From Mycolicibacterium phlei (GTDB lineage Bacteria > Actinomycetota > Actinomycetes > Mycobacteriales > Mycobacteriaceae): a stretch of 64,000 bases of DNA. A model generated the notes under the pieces. It saw nothing but the letters and a program-made list of their open reading frames with translations, ran no database searches and was not told the DNA's origin. The stretch spans positions 2,046,001 through 2,110,000 of the forward strand of contig NZ_CP014475.1 of assembly GCF_001583415.1 (NCBI RefSeq), written 5' to 3'. Shown here piece after piece: positions 34,258 through 44,783 of the stretch (the first letter of the stretch is position 1; each line of letters starts with the position of its first letter). The position numbers and the translations under genes are program-made.

Positions 34258-35324
34258 TGCGGGTGCTGGTCGCGATGAGTGGCGGGGTCGACTCCTCGGT
34301 CGCCGCCGCCCGGATGGTCGACGCCGGACACGACGTGGTCGGTGTGCACCTGGCGCTGTCGAGCGCGCCGGGCACGCTGCGCACCGGATCGCGCGGCTGC
34401 TGCTCGAAGGAGGACGCCGCCGACGCCCGCCGGGTCGCCGACATCCTTGACATCCCGTTCTACGTCTGGGATTTCGCCGACCGGTTCAAAGAGGACGTGA
34501 TCGACGACTTCGTCTCCTCCTACGCCCGCGGTGAGACCCCGAACCCGTGCGTGCGGTGCAACGAGCGCATCAAGTTCTCCGCGCTGGCCGCACGTGCCTT
34601 GGCGCTCGGGTTCGACGCCGTCGCCACCGGCCACTACGCCCGGCTGTCCGACGGACGGCTGCGCCGCGCGGTCGACGCCGACAAGGACCAGTCCTATGTG
34701 CTGGCTGTGCTGACCGCAGAACAGTTGCGCCACGCGGTGTTTCCCGTCGGCGACACCCCGAAGCCGCAGATCCGCGAGGAGGCCGCGCGGCGTGGGCTCG
34801 CGGTGGCCGACAAACCCGACAGCCACGACATCTGCTTCATCCCCTCCGGTGACACCCGTACCTTCCTCGGTACCCGCATCGGCGTGCGCAAGGGCGCGGT
34901 GGTGGACTCGAGCGGCACGGTGCTCGCCGAACACGACGGCGTGCACGGGTTCACCATCGGCCAGCGCAAGGGACTGGGTCTGGCCGGCCCGGGCCCGGAC
35001 GGGCGACCGCGCTACGTCACCGGCATCGACCCCGACACCGCGACCGTGCGGGTCGGCACCGCCGAGGAACTCGACGTGTGGACGCTGACGGGGGAGCGCC
35101 CGGTGTTCACCTCGGGTGTGCCGTTCGACGGTCCGGTCGAGTGCCAGGTGCAGGTGCGCGCGCACGGCGGTCTCGCCGACGGCGTGGCCGAGCTGCGCGA
35201 CGACAGGCTCGTGATGAACCTGCGCGCACCGCTGCGCGGGGTGGCCCCGGGCCAGACGATGGTGCTCTACCGGCCCGACCCCGACGGCGACGAGGTGCTC
35301 GCCAGCGCCACCATCACCCGTTAA
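34257..35324 (+). CDS. mnmA: tRNA-specific 2-thiouridylase MnmA
   Basis: A 355-aa protein with the PP-loop [11 protein letters not shown] (residues 7-17), the catalytic cysteine motif NPCVRCN (C98) and the second cysteine in [16 protein letters not shown]-terminal beta-barrel part contains [14 protein letters not shown]. It adenylates and thiolates U34 of Lys, Glu and Gln tRNAs with sulfur from the co-translated desulfurase. The stop codon region overlaps the convergent lpqA stop by 4 nt. Confidence 0.93.
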   Translation: MRVLVAMSGGVDSSVAAARMVDAGHDVVGVHLALSSAPGTLRTGSRGCCSKEDAADARRVADILDIPFYVWDFADRFKEDVIDDFVSSYARGETPNPCVRCNERIKFSALAARALALGFDAVATGHYARLSDGRLRRAVDADKDQSYVLAVLTAEQLRHAVFPVGDTPKPQIREEAARRGLAVADKPDSHDICFIPSGDTRTFLGTRIGVRKGAVVDSSGTVLAEHDGVHGFTIGQRKGLGLAGPGPDGRPRYVTGIDPDTATVRVGTAEELDVWTLTGERPVFTSGVPFDGPVECQVQVRAHGGLADGVAELRDDRLVMNLRAPLRGVAPGQTMVLYRPDPDGDEVLASATITR

Positions 35325-35965
35325 CCGGGCACGTTGGCCAGGATGTTGGTGATGACGATGTCGGGCACCGAGTCGGGGAACCGGCACGCGGTCACCTCGA
35401 CGAGCACCACCGACTTCACCCGGTAGTCGCGCCCGCACCCATTGGCCGCGCGGGTCTGCAGCCTGTCCGCGTCCGTCGCCCAGTCACCGACGAACATCGC
35501 GCCCAATGGTGTTGCGGCGCAGTCGTCGACAAGCGCGACCAGGCTGTCGAACGCGCGACGCGCGGTGGCGGCGTCGCGGTAGGCCGCCGCGCCCTGGGAG
35601 ATCAGACCGCTCCCGGGCGGGTGCTGAAACGTCGTCTTGTGGAACTCCTCGACCTCCGGCCCGAAGGTCTGGGTCTCGGCGAAGAACCACCGGCACGGCT
35701 GCGGGGTGGTGTCCATCAGCGGGGTGATGTCGACGGGGATCTTGCCGTCCATCGTCGGGATGATCGTGAGATCGGCCCCCGCGCCGGTGATCGCCTGCAT
35801 CCGCTCCTGGCTGAGCATGATCGTCTCGACGTCGACGGGGGAGCGGGAGTCGTCGTCGATACCCGGCACCACGCGCACCGCCTGCCCGGTGACGCTGTGG
35901 GCGCAGCCCGCGGCCAGCGCCGCGACCGCACACCACACGGCGGTGCGGCGCGGTGCTGCGGGCAT
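35321..35965 (-). CDS. lpqA: Lipoprotein with PknH-like extracellular sensor domain (LpqA-like)
   Basis: A 214-aa protein with a lipoprotein signal ([19 protein letters not shown], lipobox LAAGC). The PknH-type extracellular sensor domain has four conserved cysteines after the lipidated one ([30 protein letters not shown]), probably making two disulfides. The ligand is unknown. In M. tuberculosis lpqA is separated from mnmA by an esx/PPE cluster that is absent here. Confidence 0.8.
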   Translation of the reverse strand: MPAAPRRTAVWCAVAALAAGCAHSVTGQAVRVVPGIDDDSRSPVDVETIMLSQERMQAITGAGADLTIIPTMDGKIPVDITPLMDTTPQPCRWFFAETQTFGPEVEEFHKTTFQHPPGSGLISQGAAAYRDAATARRAFDSLVALVDDCAATPLGAMFVGDWATDADRLQTRAANGCGRDYRVKSVVLVEVTACRFPDSVPDIVITNILANVPG

Positions 35966-36023
35966 GGCCCGATCCTTGCAACCCTTTCGACCGAGAACAA
36001 CCGGATCGAATACTGTGCACCGA

Positions 36024-37034
36024 GTGAGTGTGTTCGCCACCGCCACCGGCATCGGATCCTGGCCGGGCACGTCGCCGCGTGACGCCGCCGCGGTCATCGT
36101 CGGCGAACTGCACCAGCTGCCGCATCTGGCCGAACTTCCGGCCCGCGGGGTGGGTGCCGACATCATCGGCCGTGCCGGGGCACTGCTGATCGACATCACC
36201 CTCGACACCGTGCCGCGCGGGTACCGCGTCGCGGCCGGCCGCACCGCGGTCACCCGGCGCGCCGCCAGCCTGCTCGACGAGGACCTCGACGTGCTGGAGG
36301 AGGCCTGGGAGAAGGCCGGGCTGCGCGGCGCCGGCCGCACGGTCAAGGTGCAGGCACCCGGGCCCGTCACGCTGGCGGCGCAACTGGAACTGCACAACGG
36401 GCACCGCGCGCTCACCGACGCCGGCGCCGTGCGCGACCTGACGACCTCGCTGGCCGAGGGGGTGGCGGCGCACCGGGCCCAGCTGGCGCGCCGGCTGGAG
36501 GCCGCGGTGGTGGTGCAGTTCGACGAACCGCTGCTGCCGGCCGCGCTGGAGGGCAGGCTCACCGGGGTGACCAGCCTGACGCCGGTGCACCCGGTCGACG
36601 AGTCGGTGGCCGTCGGGCTGTTCGACGAGTGTGTCGAGACCGTCGGCGGCGAGGTGATGCTGCACAGCTGTTCCGCCGGTGTTCCATGGAAAGTATTGCA
36701 GCGCACCGCGATTCACGCGGTGTCGGTGGATGTCTCGACGCTGGAGCCCGCGGACCTCGACGGTATCGGGGAGTTCCTCGAGACCGGGCGCACCGTGCTG
36801 CTCGGCGTCGTCGCCACGACCGCCCCGCAGTCCCGCCCGTCGGCCGAGGAGATCGCCACCGCCGCCGCCTCGGTGACCGACCGCCTCGGCTTCGCGCGGT
36901 CGGTGCTGCGCGAGCGGATCGGCATCACACCCGCGTGCGGGCTCGCCGGCGCCGACGCCGGGTGGGCTCGCAGAGCGGTCGAGCTCGCCCAGAAGGCCGC
37001 CGACGTGTTCGCCGAGGACCCCGACGCGGTCTGA
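36024..37034 (+). CDS. Cobalamin-independent methionine synthase-like (UROD/MetE C-terminal) protein (Rv3015c-like)
   Basis: A 336-aa protein starting GTG 36024 with VFATATGIGSWPGTSPRD. Residues resembling the MetE zinc site occur as MLHSCSAG and TPACGLAGADAGW, with FDEPLLP for substrate binding. It lacks the N-terminal half of true MetE, so it is a family member of unknown methyl-transfer chemistry rather than methionine synthase itself. GTG codons at 36015 and 36030 are alternative starts. It stands alone between lpqA and the ArsR operon. Confidence 0.75.
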   Translation: MSVFATATGIGSWPGTSPRDAAAVIVGELHQLPHLAELPARGVGADIIGRAGALLIDITLDTVPRGYRVAAGRTAVTRRAASLLDEDLDVLEEAWEKAGLRGAGRTVKVQAPGPVTLAAQLELHNGHRALTDAGAVRDLTTSLAEGVAAHRAQLARRLEAAVVVQFDEPLLPAALEGRLTGVTSLTPVHPVDESVAVGLFDECVETVGGEVMLHSCSAGVPWKVLQRTAIHAVSVDVSTLEPADLDGIGEFLETGRTVLLGVVATTAPQSRPSAEEIATAAASVTDRLGFARSVLRERIGITPACGLAGADAGWARRAVELAQKAADVFAEDPDAV

Positions 37035-37127
37035 GCCGCCGGCGCCGGGCCTTAGGGGCCGCGACTTCGACACCAGGGTCGTGGATAGGTCGCGATCACG
37101 ACCCTGACGTCGAACTCGGCGCCACCC

Positions 37128-37175
37128 CGGAACGAAAAGCACTCGGAACGAAAAGCACTCGGAACGAAAAGCAAC
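37128..37175. repeat. Three 16-bp tandem repeats
   Basis: The unit CGGAACGAAAAGCACT is repeated exactly twice; a third copy ends in CAAC and runs into the first operator palindrome. It lies upstream of the SRPBCC-ArsR operon promoter and may have arisen by slippage. Confidence 0.9.
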
Positions 37176-37233
37176 CGAACGGTTGCGCATCGCGGCCGAT
37201 CGGGCGTAGCGTGACACGCAACCAGGAGGTTGC
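37171..37233 (+). promoter_or_regulatory. Twin palindromic operators for SRPBCC-arsR operon
   Basis: Two sites of the form GCAACC-N4-GGTTGC lie at 37171-37186 and 37218-37233, 47 bp apart. Between them are a possible -35 (TTGCGC, 37183) and -10 (TAGCGT, 37207) with an 18-bp spacer. The second site covers the AGGAGG ribosome-binding site and reaches to 3 bp from the start codon. This layout fits autorepression by the ArsR protein encoded in the operon; binding is inferred. Confidence 0.65.
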
Positions 37234-37235
37234 AC

Positions 37236-37730
37236 ATGGCCAGTGATCGGATCGAAAAGGAAGTCCTGCTGCGGGCGCCGCTGGAACGGGTCTGGCGGGC
37301 GGTCAGCGACGCCGACGAGTTCGGCCAGTGGTTCGGGGTGCGCTTCGACGGGCCGTTTGTGGCCGGCACCGCGGTCACCGGCGTCATGACCCCCACGGCC
37401 GTGGACGCCGACGTCGCCCGGCAACAGGAGGCGTTCGCCGGGACGGCCTCGCCCTGGTACATCGAGGCGGTCGAACCGCCGCGCCGGCTGGCGTTCCGCT
37501 GGCACCCGTACCTCATCGACGAGCACGCTGATCTCGCCAACGAACCGACCACACTGGTCGAGCTCACCCTCGCGGAGACCCCGGAGGGCGTGCTGTTGCG
37601 CATCGTCGAATCCGGGTTCGACCGGATTCCCGCTGACCGTCGCGCCGCCGCATTCCGAGAGAACAGCCAGGGCTGGGCCACCCAGACTCAACTGGTACGC
37701 AAGTACCTGTCGGTCGGTGAGACCGTATGA
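37236..37730 (+). CDS. SRPBCC (AHSA1-type) family protein
   Basis: A 164-aa START-like protein: EKEVLLRAPLERVWRAVSD, FGQWFGVRFDGPFVAGT, AVEPPRRLAFRWHPYL, LVELTLAETPEGVLLRIVESGF, the usual AHSA1 progression. Such proteins bind hydrophobic ligands; the ligand is unknown. ATG 37236 follows AGGAGG by 6 nt. The stop overlaps the arsR start (ATGA), an arrangement seen repeatedly for ArsR/AHSA1 pairs. Confidence 0.87.
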   Translation: MASDRIEKEVLLRAPLERVWRAVSDADEFGQWFGVRFDGPFVAGTAVTGVMTPTAVDADVARQQEAFAGTASPWYIEAVEPPRRLAFRWHPYLIDEHADLANEPTTLVELTLAETPEGVLLRIVESGFDRIPADRRAAAFRENSQGWATQTQLVRKYLSVGETV

Positions 37731-38053
37731 GCGTGGCGGAGGCGCCCCTGTCGGCGTTCTTCGATGCTCTGGGCGATCCCAACCGGCTGCGCATCGTCAC
37801 CCGGTTGTGCGACGGCGGACCGTGCTCCACGACCGAGATCGCCGAAGTGGTACCGGTGACCAGACAGGCTGCGACCAAGCACCTGCAACTCCTGGAGGCG
37901 GCCGGGGTGGTCAGCAGTTCCCGCAGCGGACGCGAGCGGATCTGGCGAATGGAACCCGCGCCGCTCGCCGACGCCAGCGAATACCTGAGTCGGCTGTCAC
38001 AGCGCTGGGACCGCGCGATCGACCGCTTGCGCGAGTTCGTCGAGGATGGATGA
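37727..38053 (+). CDS. ArsR-family transcriptional regulator
   Basis: A 108-aa winged-helix protein: FFDALGDPNRLRIVTRLCDGG, the recognition region TTEIAEVVPVTRQAATKHLQLLEAAGVV, and the wing SSRSGRERIWRM. Two cysteines (LCDGGPCS) lie before the HTH, but there is no classical ELCVCDL metal site, so it is likely not an arsenic sensor. It is translationally coupled to the SRPBCC gene and probably represses its own operon through the twin palindromes upstream. Confidence 0.88.
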   Translation: MSVAEAPLSAFFDALGDPNRLRIVTRLCDGGPCSTTEIAEVVPVTRQAATKHLQLLEAAGVVSSSRSGRERIWRMEPAPLADASEYLSRLSQRWDRAIDRLREFVEDG

Positions 38054-38178
38054 TCGGCGGTTAGCTGACGGATCAGCCGGGGAACTTCGCAGAGCCAACC
38101 CGCGGGTTCGGCGCGCGTGCAAGAATGCTTCGCAGGCGGCACCGCCCGCCGTTGCCCTCGAGAGGATTGGTACTCGGA

Positions 38179-39108
38179 GTGAACCCGCGCCTCGCAGCAG
38201 GTGTCGGAGTGGTGACCGCGGTCCTTCTGTTGAGCGGTCCCGGTGTGGACGTCGCGACTGCCCATCCCGGCCACTCGGGTGGGTCCGACCGTGGCTCGAG
38301 TTCCGACCGCGGCGGCAGCCAGAACCGCGGCTCGAACAAACCCGGCTCCAACAATAATCGCGGCGGCGCCACCGGTCATGATCGCCGGGACGCCGGCCAC
38401 AACTTCAATAACGGCCGCGGCCCCGGCCGCAATGACTCCGGCCGCAATGACTCCGGCCGCAATGACTCCGGCCGCAATGACTTCGGCCGCAACGACTCCG
38501 GGCGAGGCGGCAGCGGCGCAAGCGCCGGCCGCAGCCCCGGCAGTGCCGGCAGCCGGACCCCCGGCAGCGGCATCGCCGAGTCGCGCGTCGGCTCGGGCCG
38601 CGGGCCCGTACAGTCGCCGCCGAACAACCGACCTTCCACCGGTCCGTCGAGCGGCGCGAGCGGCTCGGGCGGCTCGAGCAGTGCTGCCGCGCCGCCCGCC
38701 AACGGTGACAATCCGGCGGCCAGCAACCCGCATCCCGCGGCCGCACCCCCGGTGCCCGGCGGTGTCGCACCGTCGGCGCCGCAAGCGCCGGAGGTGACGG
38801 TCGGCAACGGCCGCACCCCGGGCACGCGGACAGCCGCCCCTGATCCGCGGTGGCGCGTGCCCGCACCGGCGCCCGCCGCGCCCGCCCCCGAGCCGCCGGC
38901 CCCGGTGGTCGCGCCGCCGTCCTGGGTCGAGCGGGTCATCACCCCGCCGGCGATCACCAAACAGTTCGCGGTGACCCCGCCCACCGACATCGCCAGCCCG
39001 CTGTGGGGGATCGGCGGCCTGCTGCTGATCCCGATCGCCGGTGCGGCGCTCGGTTACCGGCAGGCCCGCGCCGCGCAGGCCGCCGAGCGGATCCGCAGCC
39101 GGATCTGA
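38179..39108 (+). CDS. Repeat-rich exported protein with C-terminal membrane anchor
   Basis: A 309-aa protein. GTG 38179 follows a GGA and opens a signal peptide (AAGVGVVTAVLLLSGPG, cleavage near VATAHP). The next 130 residues are Gly/Ser/Asn/Arg-rich and include five GRNDS pentapeptides; a Pro/Ala-rich stretch follows. The C-terminus holds one hydrophobic segment (LWGIGGLLLIPIAGAALGY) and a basic tail, giving a type I membrane-anchored surface protein. No enzymatic domain is seen. The low-complexity part suggests a cell-envelope spanning or adhesive stalk; that is inference. Confidence 0.65.
   Translation: MNPRLAAGVGVVTAVLLLSGPGVDVATAHPGHSGGSDRGSSSDRGGSQNRGSNKPGSNNNRGGATGHDRRDAGHNFNNGRGPGRNDSGRNDSGRNDSGRNDFGRNDSGRGGSGASAGRSPGSAGSRTPGSGIAESRVGSGRGPVQSPPNNRPSTGPSSGASGSGGSSSAAAPPANGDNPAASNPHPAAAPPVPGGVAPSAPQAPEVTVGNGRTPGTRTAAPDPRWRVPAPAPAAPAPEPPAPVVAPPSWVERVITPPAITKQFAVTPPTDIASPLWGIGGLLLIPIAGAALGYRQARAAQAAERIRSRI
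38425..38499 (+). repeat. Five 15-bp in-frame repeats encoding GRNDS
   Basis: The unit GGCCGCAATGACTCC occurs five times in a row with two point changes (F for S in unit 4, AAC for AAT in unit 5). It is in frame, so copy-number change would lengthen or shorten the surface protein without breaking it. Confidence 0.92.
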
Positions 39109-39109
39109 G

Positions 39110-40714
39110 TCAGCCGCGCAGATCCTTGCGCAGGATCTTGCCCGACGCCGACTTGGGCACCGCGTCGATGAACGCCACCTGACGCACCTTCTTGTACGGC
39201 GCCACCTGACCGGCGACGAACTCGATCACCTCGTCCTCGGTCAGCTCCTCGCCGGGCTGCTTGACCACGAACGCCTTCGGGATCTCCTCGCCGTCGGCGT
39301 CGTTGACCCCGATCACCGCGGCGTCGGCGATCTTGGGATGGCTCAGCAGCACGGCCTCCAGCTCGGCGGGCGGCACCTGGTAGCCCTTGTACTTGATCAG
39401 CTCCTTGAGCCGGTCGACGATGTACACGCAGCCGTTGGCGTCGACCTGGGCGAGGTCGCCGGTGTGCAGCCAGCCGTCCTCGTCGATGGTGGCGCGGGTG
39501 GCCTCATCGTTGTTGAGGTAGCCGGCCATCACGTTCGGCCCCTTGAACCACAGCTCGCCGGTCTTGCTCAAACCCTCTGCGGGCGGGTCGATCTCGTCGC
39601 CGGTCTCCGGGTCGATGATCTTGGATGCGGCGTTGGACACCGTCCAGCCGACCGAGCTCAGCGGCGCCTCGACCGCCATGTTGAGCTTCCCGCCGTCGAA
39701 CGGGGTGATGTGGCTGACCGGGCTGAGCTCACTCATGCCGTAACCCTGAACGACACGGCAGCCCAACCGTTTCGCCACGGCGTGGCCCAGGTCGGCGTCG
39801 AGCGGGGCGGCGCCGGACATCACGGTGTTCAGCGACGTCAGGTTGTACTGGTCGACCATCGGATGCTTGGCCAGCGCGACCGCCACCGGCGGGGCGATGA
39901 ACGCGATGGTGCAGTTGTGGTTCTGGATGTTGGCCAGAAACTCCTCGAGGTCGAAGCTCGGCATGATGATCAGCCGGGCGCGGGCGTGCAGAGCGGCGTT
40001 GAGCAGCACCGTCATTCCGTAGATGTGGAAGAAGGGCAGCACCGCGAGCACCGCGTCGTCGGGCACCATGCCGTGCAGCGGGCGGATCTGCGCGACGTTG
40101 GCGACCAGGTTGCGGTGGGTCAGCATGACGCCCTTGGGATTGCCGGTGGTGCCGGAGCTGTAGGGCAGCACCGCCAGGTGCGACGACGGCGCGAAGCTCA
40201 CCTGCGGCGGCGGGTAGCCCGGGCCCATCAGCTCCGCCGCGTTGGGGTGGCCGTCGGCGTCGCGGCCGGCGCCGTCCAGCACGATGAGGTTGTCGTCGGC
40301 GATCCCGACCTCGGCCGCCGCCTGCTTGGCCTGCGGCAGCAGCGCGCTGACCGTCACCAGCATGACCGCCTTCGAGTCGGCCAGCTGCTTGGCGATGTCC
40401 TTGGCGGTGAACAGCGCGTTGATCGTGGTGGCGGTGGCGCCGGAGCGCAGGATGCCGTGGAACGCGACGGCGAACCCGGAGCTGTTGGGCGACAGCAGGC
40501 CGATGACGTCGCCGACGCCGAGCCCGCGGTGCGCCAGCGCGCCGGCGAACGCGTCGATGCGGCCGATCAGTTCGCGGTAGCTGGTCTCGCGCCCCGACTT
40601 CGCGTCGACCAGCGCGATCCGGTCGAGGTCGTGCTCGGCGATGTCGCCGAACAGGTACTCGTAGACGCTGGCGGACGGGATCTCGACTTCCGGAAAGGGG
40701 CTCGCGAAACTCAT
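39110..40714 (-). CDS. Fatty-acid/4-coumarate-CoA ligase family protein (FadD-like)
   Basis: A 534-aa adenylate-forming enzyme. The P-loop-like motif is YSSGTTGNPKGVMLTH, followed by A5-type QGYGMSELSP, GELWFKGPNVMAGYLNN, DGWLHTGDLAQVD, the hinge VDRLKELIKYKGYQVPPAELE and a C-terminal lysine in PKSASGKILRKDL. It activates a carboxylic acid as an acyl-adenylate and CoA thioester; the overall pattern is closest to 4-coumarate-CoA ligase types. The substrate is not determined. It is convergent with the surface-protein gene, with a 1-nt gap. Confidence 0.87.
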   Translation of the reverse strand: MSFASPFPEVEIPSASVYEYLFGDIAEHDLDRIALVDAKSGRETSYRELIGRIDAFAGALAHRGLGVGDVIGLLSPNSSGFAVAFHGILRSGATATTINALFTAKDIAKQLADSKAVMLVTVSALLPQAKQAAAEVGIADDNLIVLDGAGRDADGHPNAAELMGPGYPPPQVSFAPSSHLAVLPYSSGTTGNPKGVMLTHRNLVANVAQIRPLHGMVPDDAVLAVLPFFHIYGMTVLLNAALHARARLIIMPSFDLEEFLANIQNHNCTIAFIAPPVAVALAKHPMVDQYNLTSLNTVMSGAAPLDADLGHAVAKRLGCRVVQGYGMSELSPVSHITPFDGGKLNMAVEAPLSSVGWTVSNAASKIIDPETGDEIDPPAEGLSKTGELWFKGPNVMAGYLNNDEATRATIDEDGWLHTGDLAQVDANGCVYIVDRLKELIKYKGYQVPPAELEAVLLSHPKIADAAVIGVNDADGEEIPKAFVVKQPGEELTEDEVIEFVAGQVAPYKKVRQVAFIDAVPKSASGKILRKDLRG

Positions 40715-40749
40715 GGCCTAGATCGAACCATGCCGACCCCCGCTCGGGG

Positions 40750-41160
40750 TCAGCCTTGGTCCAGCTGTCGGATGAACTTCTTCGGCGCGATCAACCGGTA
40801 GGAGGCGTCGATGAGCTCGCGCACCTCGGTCCAGTCCGGTCCGCGGCGACCGGCCGTCAGATCCATGCCCAGCCAGCCGAACGGGCCTATGTAGGCGGGG
40901 AAGAAGAACCGGTCGTCCTGTTCGAGCGCCGGTCGGTCGACCTCGTCGACCTTGACCAGGATCGAATGCGGGTACTGGACGTAGTCCCCGCCCTTGGTGG
41001 CGGGCTTGACGCTGCCGCCGTACATCACGAACATCTTCGGCGCGCAGAACACCGGGCGGCCCCACGAGATCTTCTCGATCGCCCCGGGAAAGCTCAGCGC
41101 GATCCCGCGGACCTCGGCCAACCCGAAGTCGTCGTCGGAGAACATCACCGGATGCGGCAT
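40750..41160 (-). CDS. MmcQ/YjbR family protein
   Basis: A 136-aa protein with the MmcQ/YjbR pattern: VRGIALSFPGAIEKISWGRPVF, KMFVMYGG, ILVKVDEVDRPALEQDDRFFFPAYIGPFGWLGMDL and ELIDASYRLIAPKKF. The fold is a double-wing DNA-binding-like domain; cellular function is unknown. It is upstream of the acyl-CoA ligase on the same strand, 35 nt away, and divergent from ligA. Confidence 0.82.
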   Translation of the reverse strand: MPHPVMFSDDDFGLAEVRGIALSFPGAIEKISWGRPVFCAPKMFVMYGGSVKPATKGGDYVQYPHSILVKVDEVDRPALEQDDRFFFPAYIGPFGWLGMDLTAGRRGPDWTEVRELIDASYRLIAPKKFIRQLDQG

Positions 41161-41191
41161 GGCATCAGGCTATCGGCCGGCGGTGACAGCT

Positions 41192-41247
41192 GATTTGTGA
41201 ATCCAGCGACGCTTCGGGCGCCGAAACCGTCGCCGGATTCACAAATC
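41192..41247. repeat. 56-bp near-perfect palindrome in the yjbR/ligA divergent gap
   Basis: Outer arms GATTTGTGAATCC and GGATTCACAAATC are perfect 13-bp complements. Inside them GCGACG pairs with CGTCGC and TTCGG with CCGAA around a GCG centre, with only a few unpaired bases. It ends 44 bp before the ligA start and 31 bp from the yjbR-like start. It could be a cruciform-forming repeat, an operator or an RNA hairpin in a leader. Confidence 0.85.
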
Positions 41248-41282
41248 GGAGTGCTCGCCGCCGTGTCTGCGTCCTCGGTTAG

Positions 41283-43400
<2,118 letters not shown>

Positions 43401-43464
43401 CCGGTCGGGCGTTTGTCCGCCTCGCGCACCGGGCACCCGGCGGGCGAGGCGACAAGGAGTTCCG

Positions 43465-43719
43465 ATGGCGATCTGCGATACCTGTGGCAACGACTACGAC
43501 AAGGCGTTCACCGTGACGTGGGGCGAGGACCGCACCGCGACGTTCGACAGCATCGAATGCGCCGCCGCGGTCCTGGCGCCGGCATGCGCGCACTGCGGCT
43601 GCCGGATCCTGGGCCACGGCATCGAGACCGAGGAGGCGATCTTCTGCTGCGCGCACTGCGCACGCAAGGACAGCAACGCCGACGTCAACGACCGCTACCC
43701 GGTGCCCGCCGGCGGCTGA
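43465..43719 (+). CDS. Small Cys-rich zinc-binding protein, metallothionein-like
   Basis: An 84-aa protein with nine cysteines: CDTC at the start, DSIEC, then PACAHCGCRILGHG and EAIFCCAHCARK. The second half resembles the treble-clef core of prokaryotic metallothioneins (CxxCxC, a spacer, then CxxC). The first half looks like an added zinc ribbon. Metal storage or a zinc-finger binding role is possible. ATG 43465 follows AAGGAG, 64 nt after ligA. Confidence 0.6.
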   Translation: MAICDTCGNDYDKAFTVTWGEDRTATFDSIECAAAVLAPACAHCGCRILGHGIETEEAIFCCAHCARKDSNADVNDRYPVPAGG

Positions 43720-43747
43720 CGCCGATCAGGCTGGAACACAAGCAAAT

Positions 43748-44404
43748 TCAGCGCAGGATCGTGGCGACGATCCCGGCGAGGTAACCCAGCCGGGCGACCT
43801 CCGACGGCCGGAACAGCGGACCACCGGGGCGGCCCAGCACCACCGCGGTGTTCGGGTCGCCCAGCGGTGCGGCCGCCAGTGTGGTGGCCATGTCCCGCCA
43901 CACCTGGGGCACCCAGTCCGCGTCGCCGTCGAGCGCCTCGGCGTGCTCCAGCGGCAGCCACGGCAGCTCGGCGGCCTGCGTCTCCGGGGCGCTGGGACTT
44001 CCCACCACGCGCTGCGGGCCGTCCTCGGTGAGCCGGACCACCGTCGTCCAGCCCACCCGCAGCACCCGCGGCGCCTCATCGGCGAGCACCTGCAGCTTGG
44101 CGTCGCGCGGCGCGGCCGCGATGTGGTCGATCAGCTCCAGCTCGCGGTGCGCCTCCAGCAGCCCGGTGTGCGGCCGCACCGTGTCGACGTAGACGCCCTT
44201 GAGCTGTTCGGCGGCGGTGATCAGCATGTCGGGCATGGCGCCCGCCGGCAGTTCGACCACCAGGTCGTCGATGGCGTAGCCGGCGGATCGCTCCACCACG
44301 TCGAGGGACAGGATGTCGGCGCCGACCGACCCGAGCGCCACGGCCAGGGAGCCGAGGCTGCCTGGTCGATCCTCCAGTTGGACGCGCAGCAGGTACGAAG
44401 GCAC
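43748..44404 (-). CDS. ACT-domain protein (Rv3013-like)
   Basis: A 218-aa protein. The N-terminal ACT domain ([35 protein letters not shown]) binds small effectors such as amino acids. A second region ends with [32 protein letters not shown]. No catalytic domain is attached, so a regulatory role is likely. GTG 44404 (VPSYLL) was chosen by comparison with the mycobacterial family start; upstream frame residues are unconvincing. It is divergent from gatC, as in M. tuberculosis. Confidence 0.82.
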   Translation of the reverse strand: MPSYLLRVQLEDRPGSLGSLAVALGSVGADILSLDVVERSAGYAIDDLVVELPAGAMPDMLITAAEQLKGVYVDTVRPHTGLLEAHRELELIDHIAAAPRDAKLQVLADEAPRVLRVGWTTVVRLTEDGPQRVVGSPSAPETQAAELPWLPLEHAEALDGDADWVPQVWRDMATTLAAAPLGDPNTAVVLGRPGGPLFRPSEVARLGYLAGIVATILR

Positions 44405-44483
44405 GCGCAACACTCTCGCACAGCGCCCACGGCGCAGCATTCCCGGCGGCGTTCCCGCGCGAGCCGGTGACTACGCTTGCCTC

Positions 44484-44783
44484 GTGTCGCAAATCTCCCG
44501 AGACGAGGTCGCTCACCTGGCCCGGCTGGCGAGGCTCGCCCTGACCGAGGACGAGCTGGACAGCTATGCCGGTCAGCTCGACGCGATCATCGGTCACGTC
44601 AGCCAGATCCAGGCCGTCGACGTCACGGGCGTCGACCCCACCGACAACCCGCTCAAATCGGTGAACGTGCTGCGCCCGGACACCGTGGAGCCGTCGCTGT
44701 CGCAGGAGGAGGCGCTCGACCAGGCGCCCAAGGCCGCCGAGGGCCGCTTCGCGGTGCCGCGAATCCTGGGGGAGGCCCAGTGA
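44484..44783 (+). CDS. gatC: Asp/Glu-tRNA(Asn/Gln) amidotransferase subunit C
   Basis: A 99-aa protein with the GatC signature [37 protein letters not shown] and the C-terminal [16 protein letters not shown]. It wraps GatA and stabilises the GatCAB complex that amidates mischarged Glu-tRNA(Gln) and Asp-tRNA(Asn). Start GTG 44484. The stop overlaps gatA by 4 nt. Confidence 0.95.
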   Translation: MSQISRDEVAHLARLARLALTEDELDSYAGQLDAIIGHVSQIQAVDVTGVDPTDNPLKSVNVLRPDTVEPSLSQEEALDQAPKAAEGRFAVPRILGEAQ

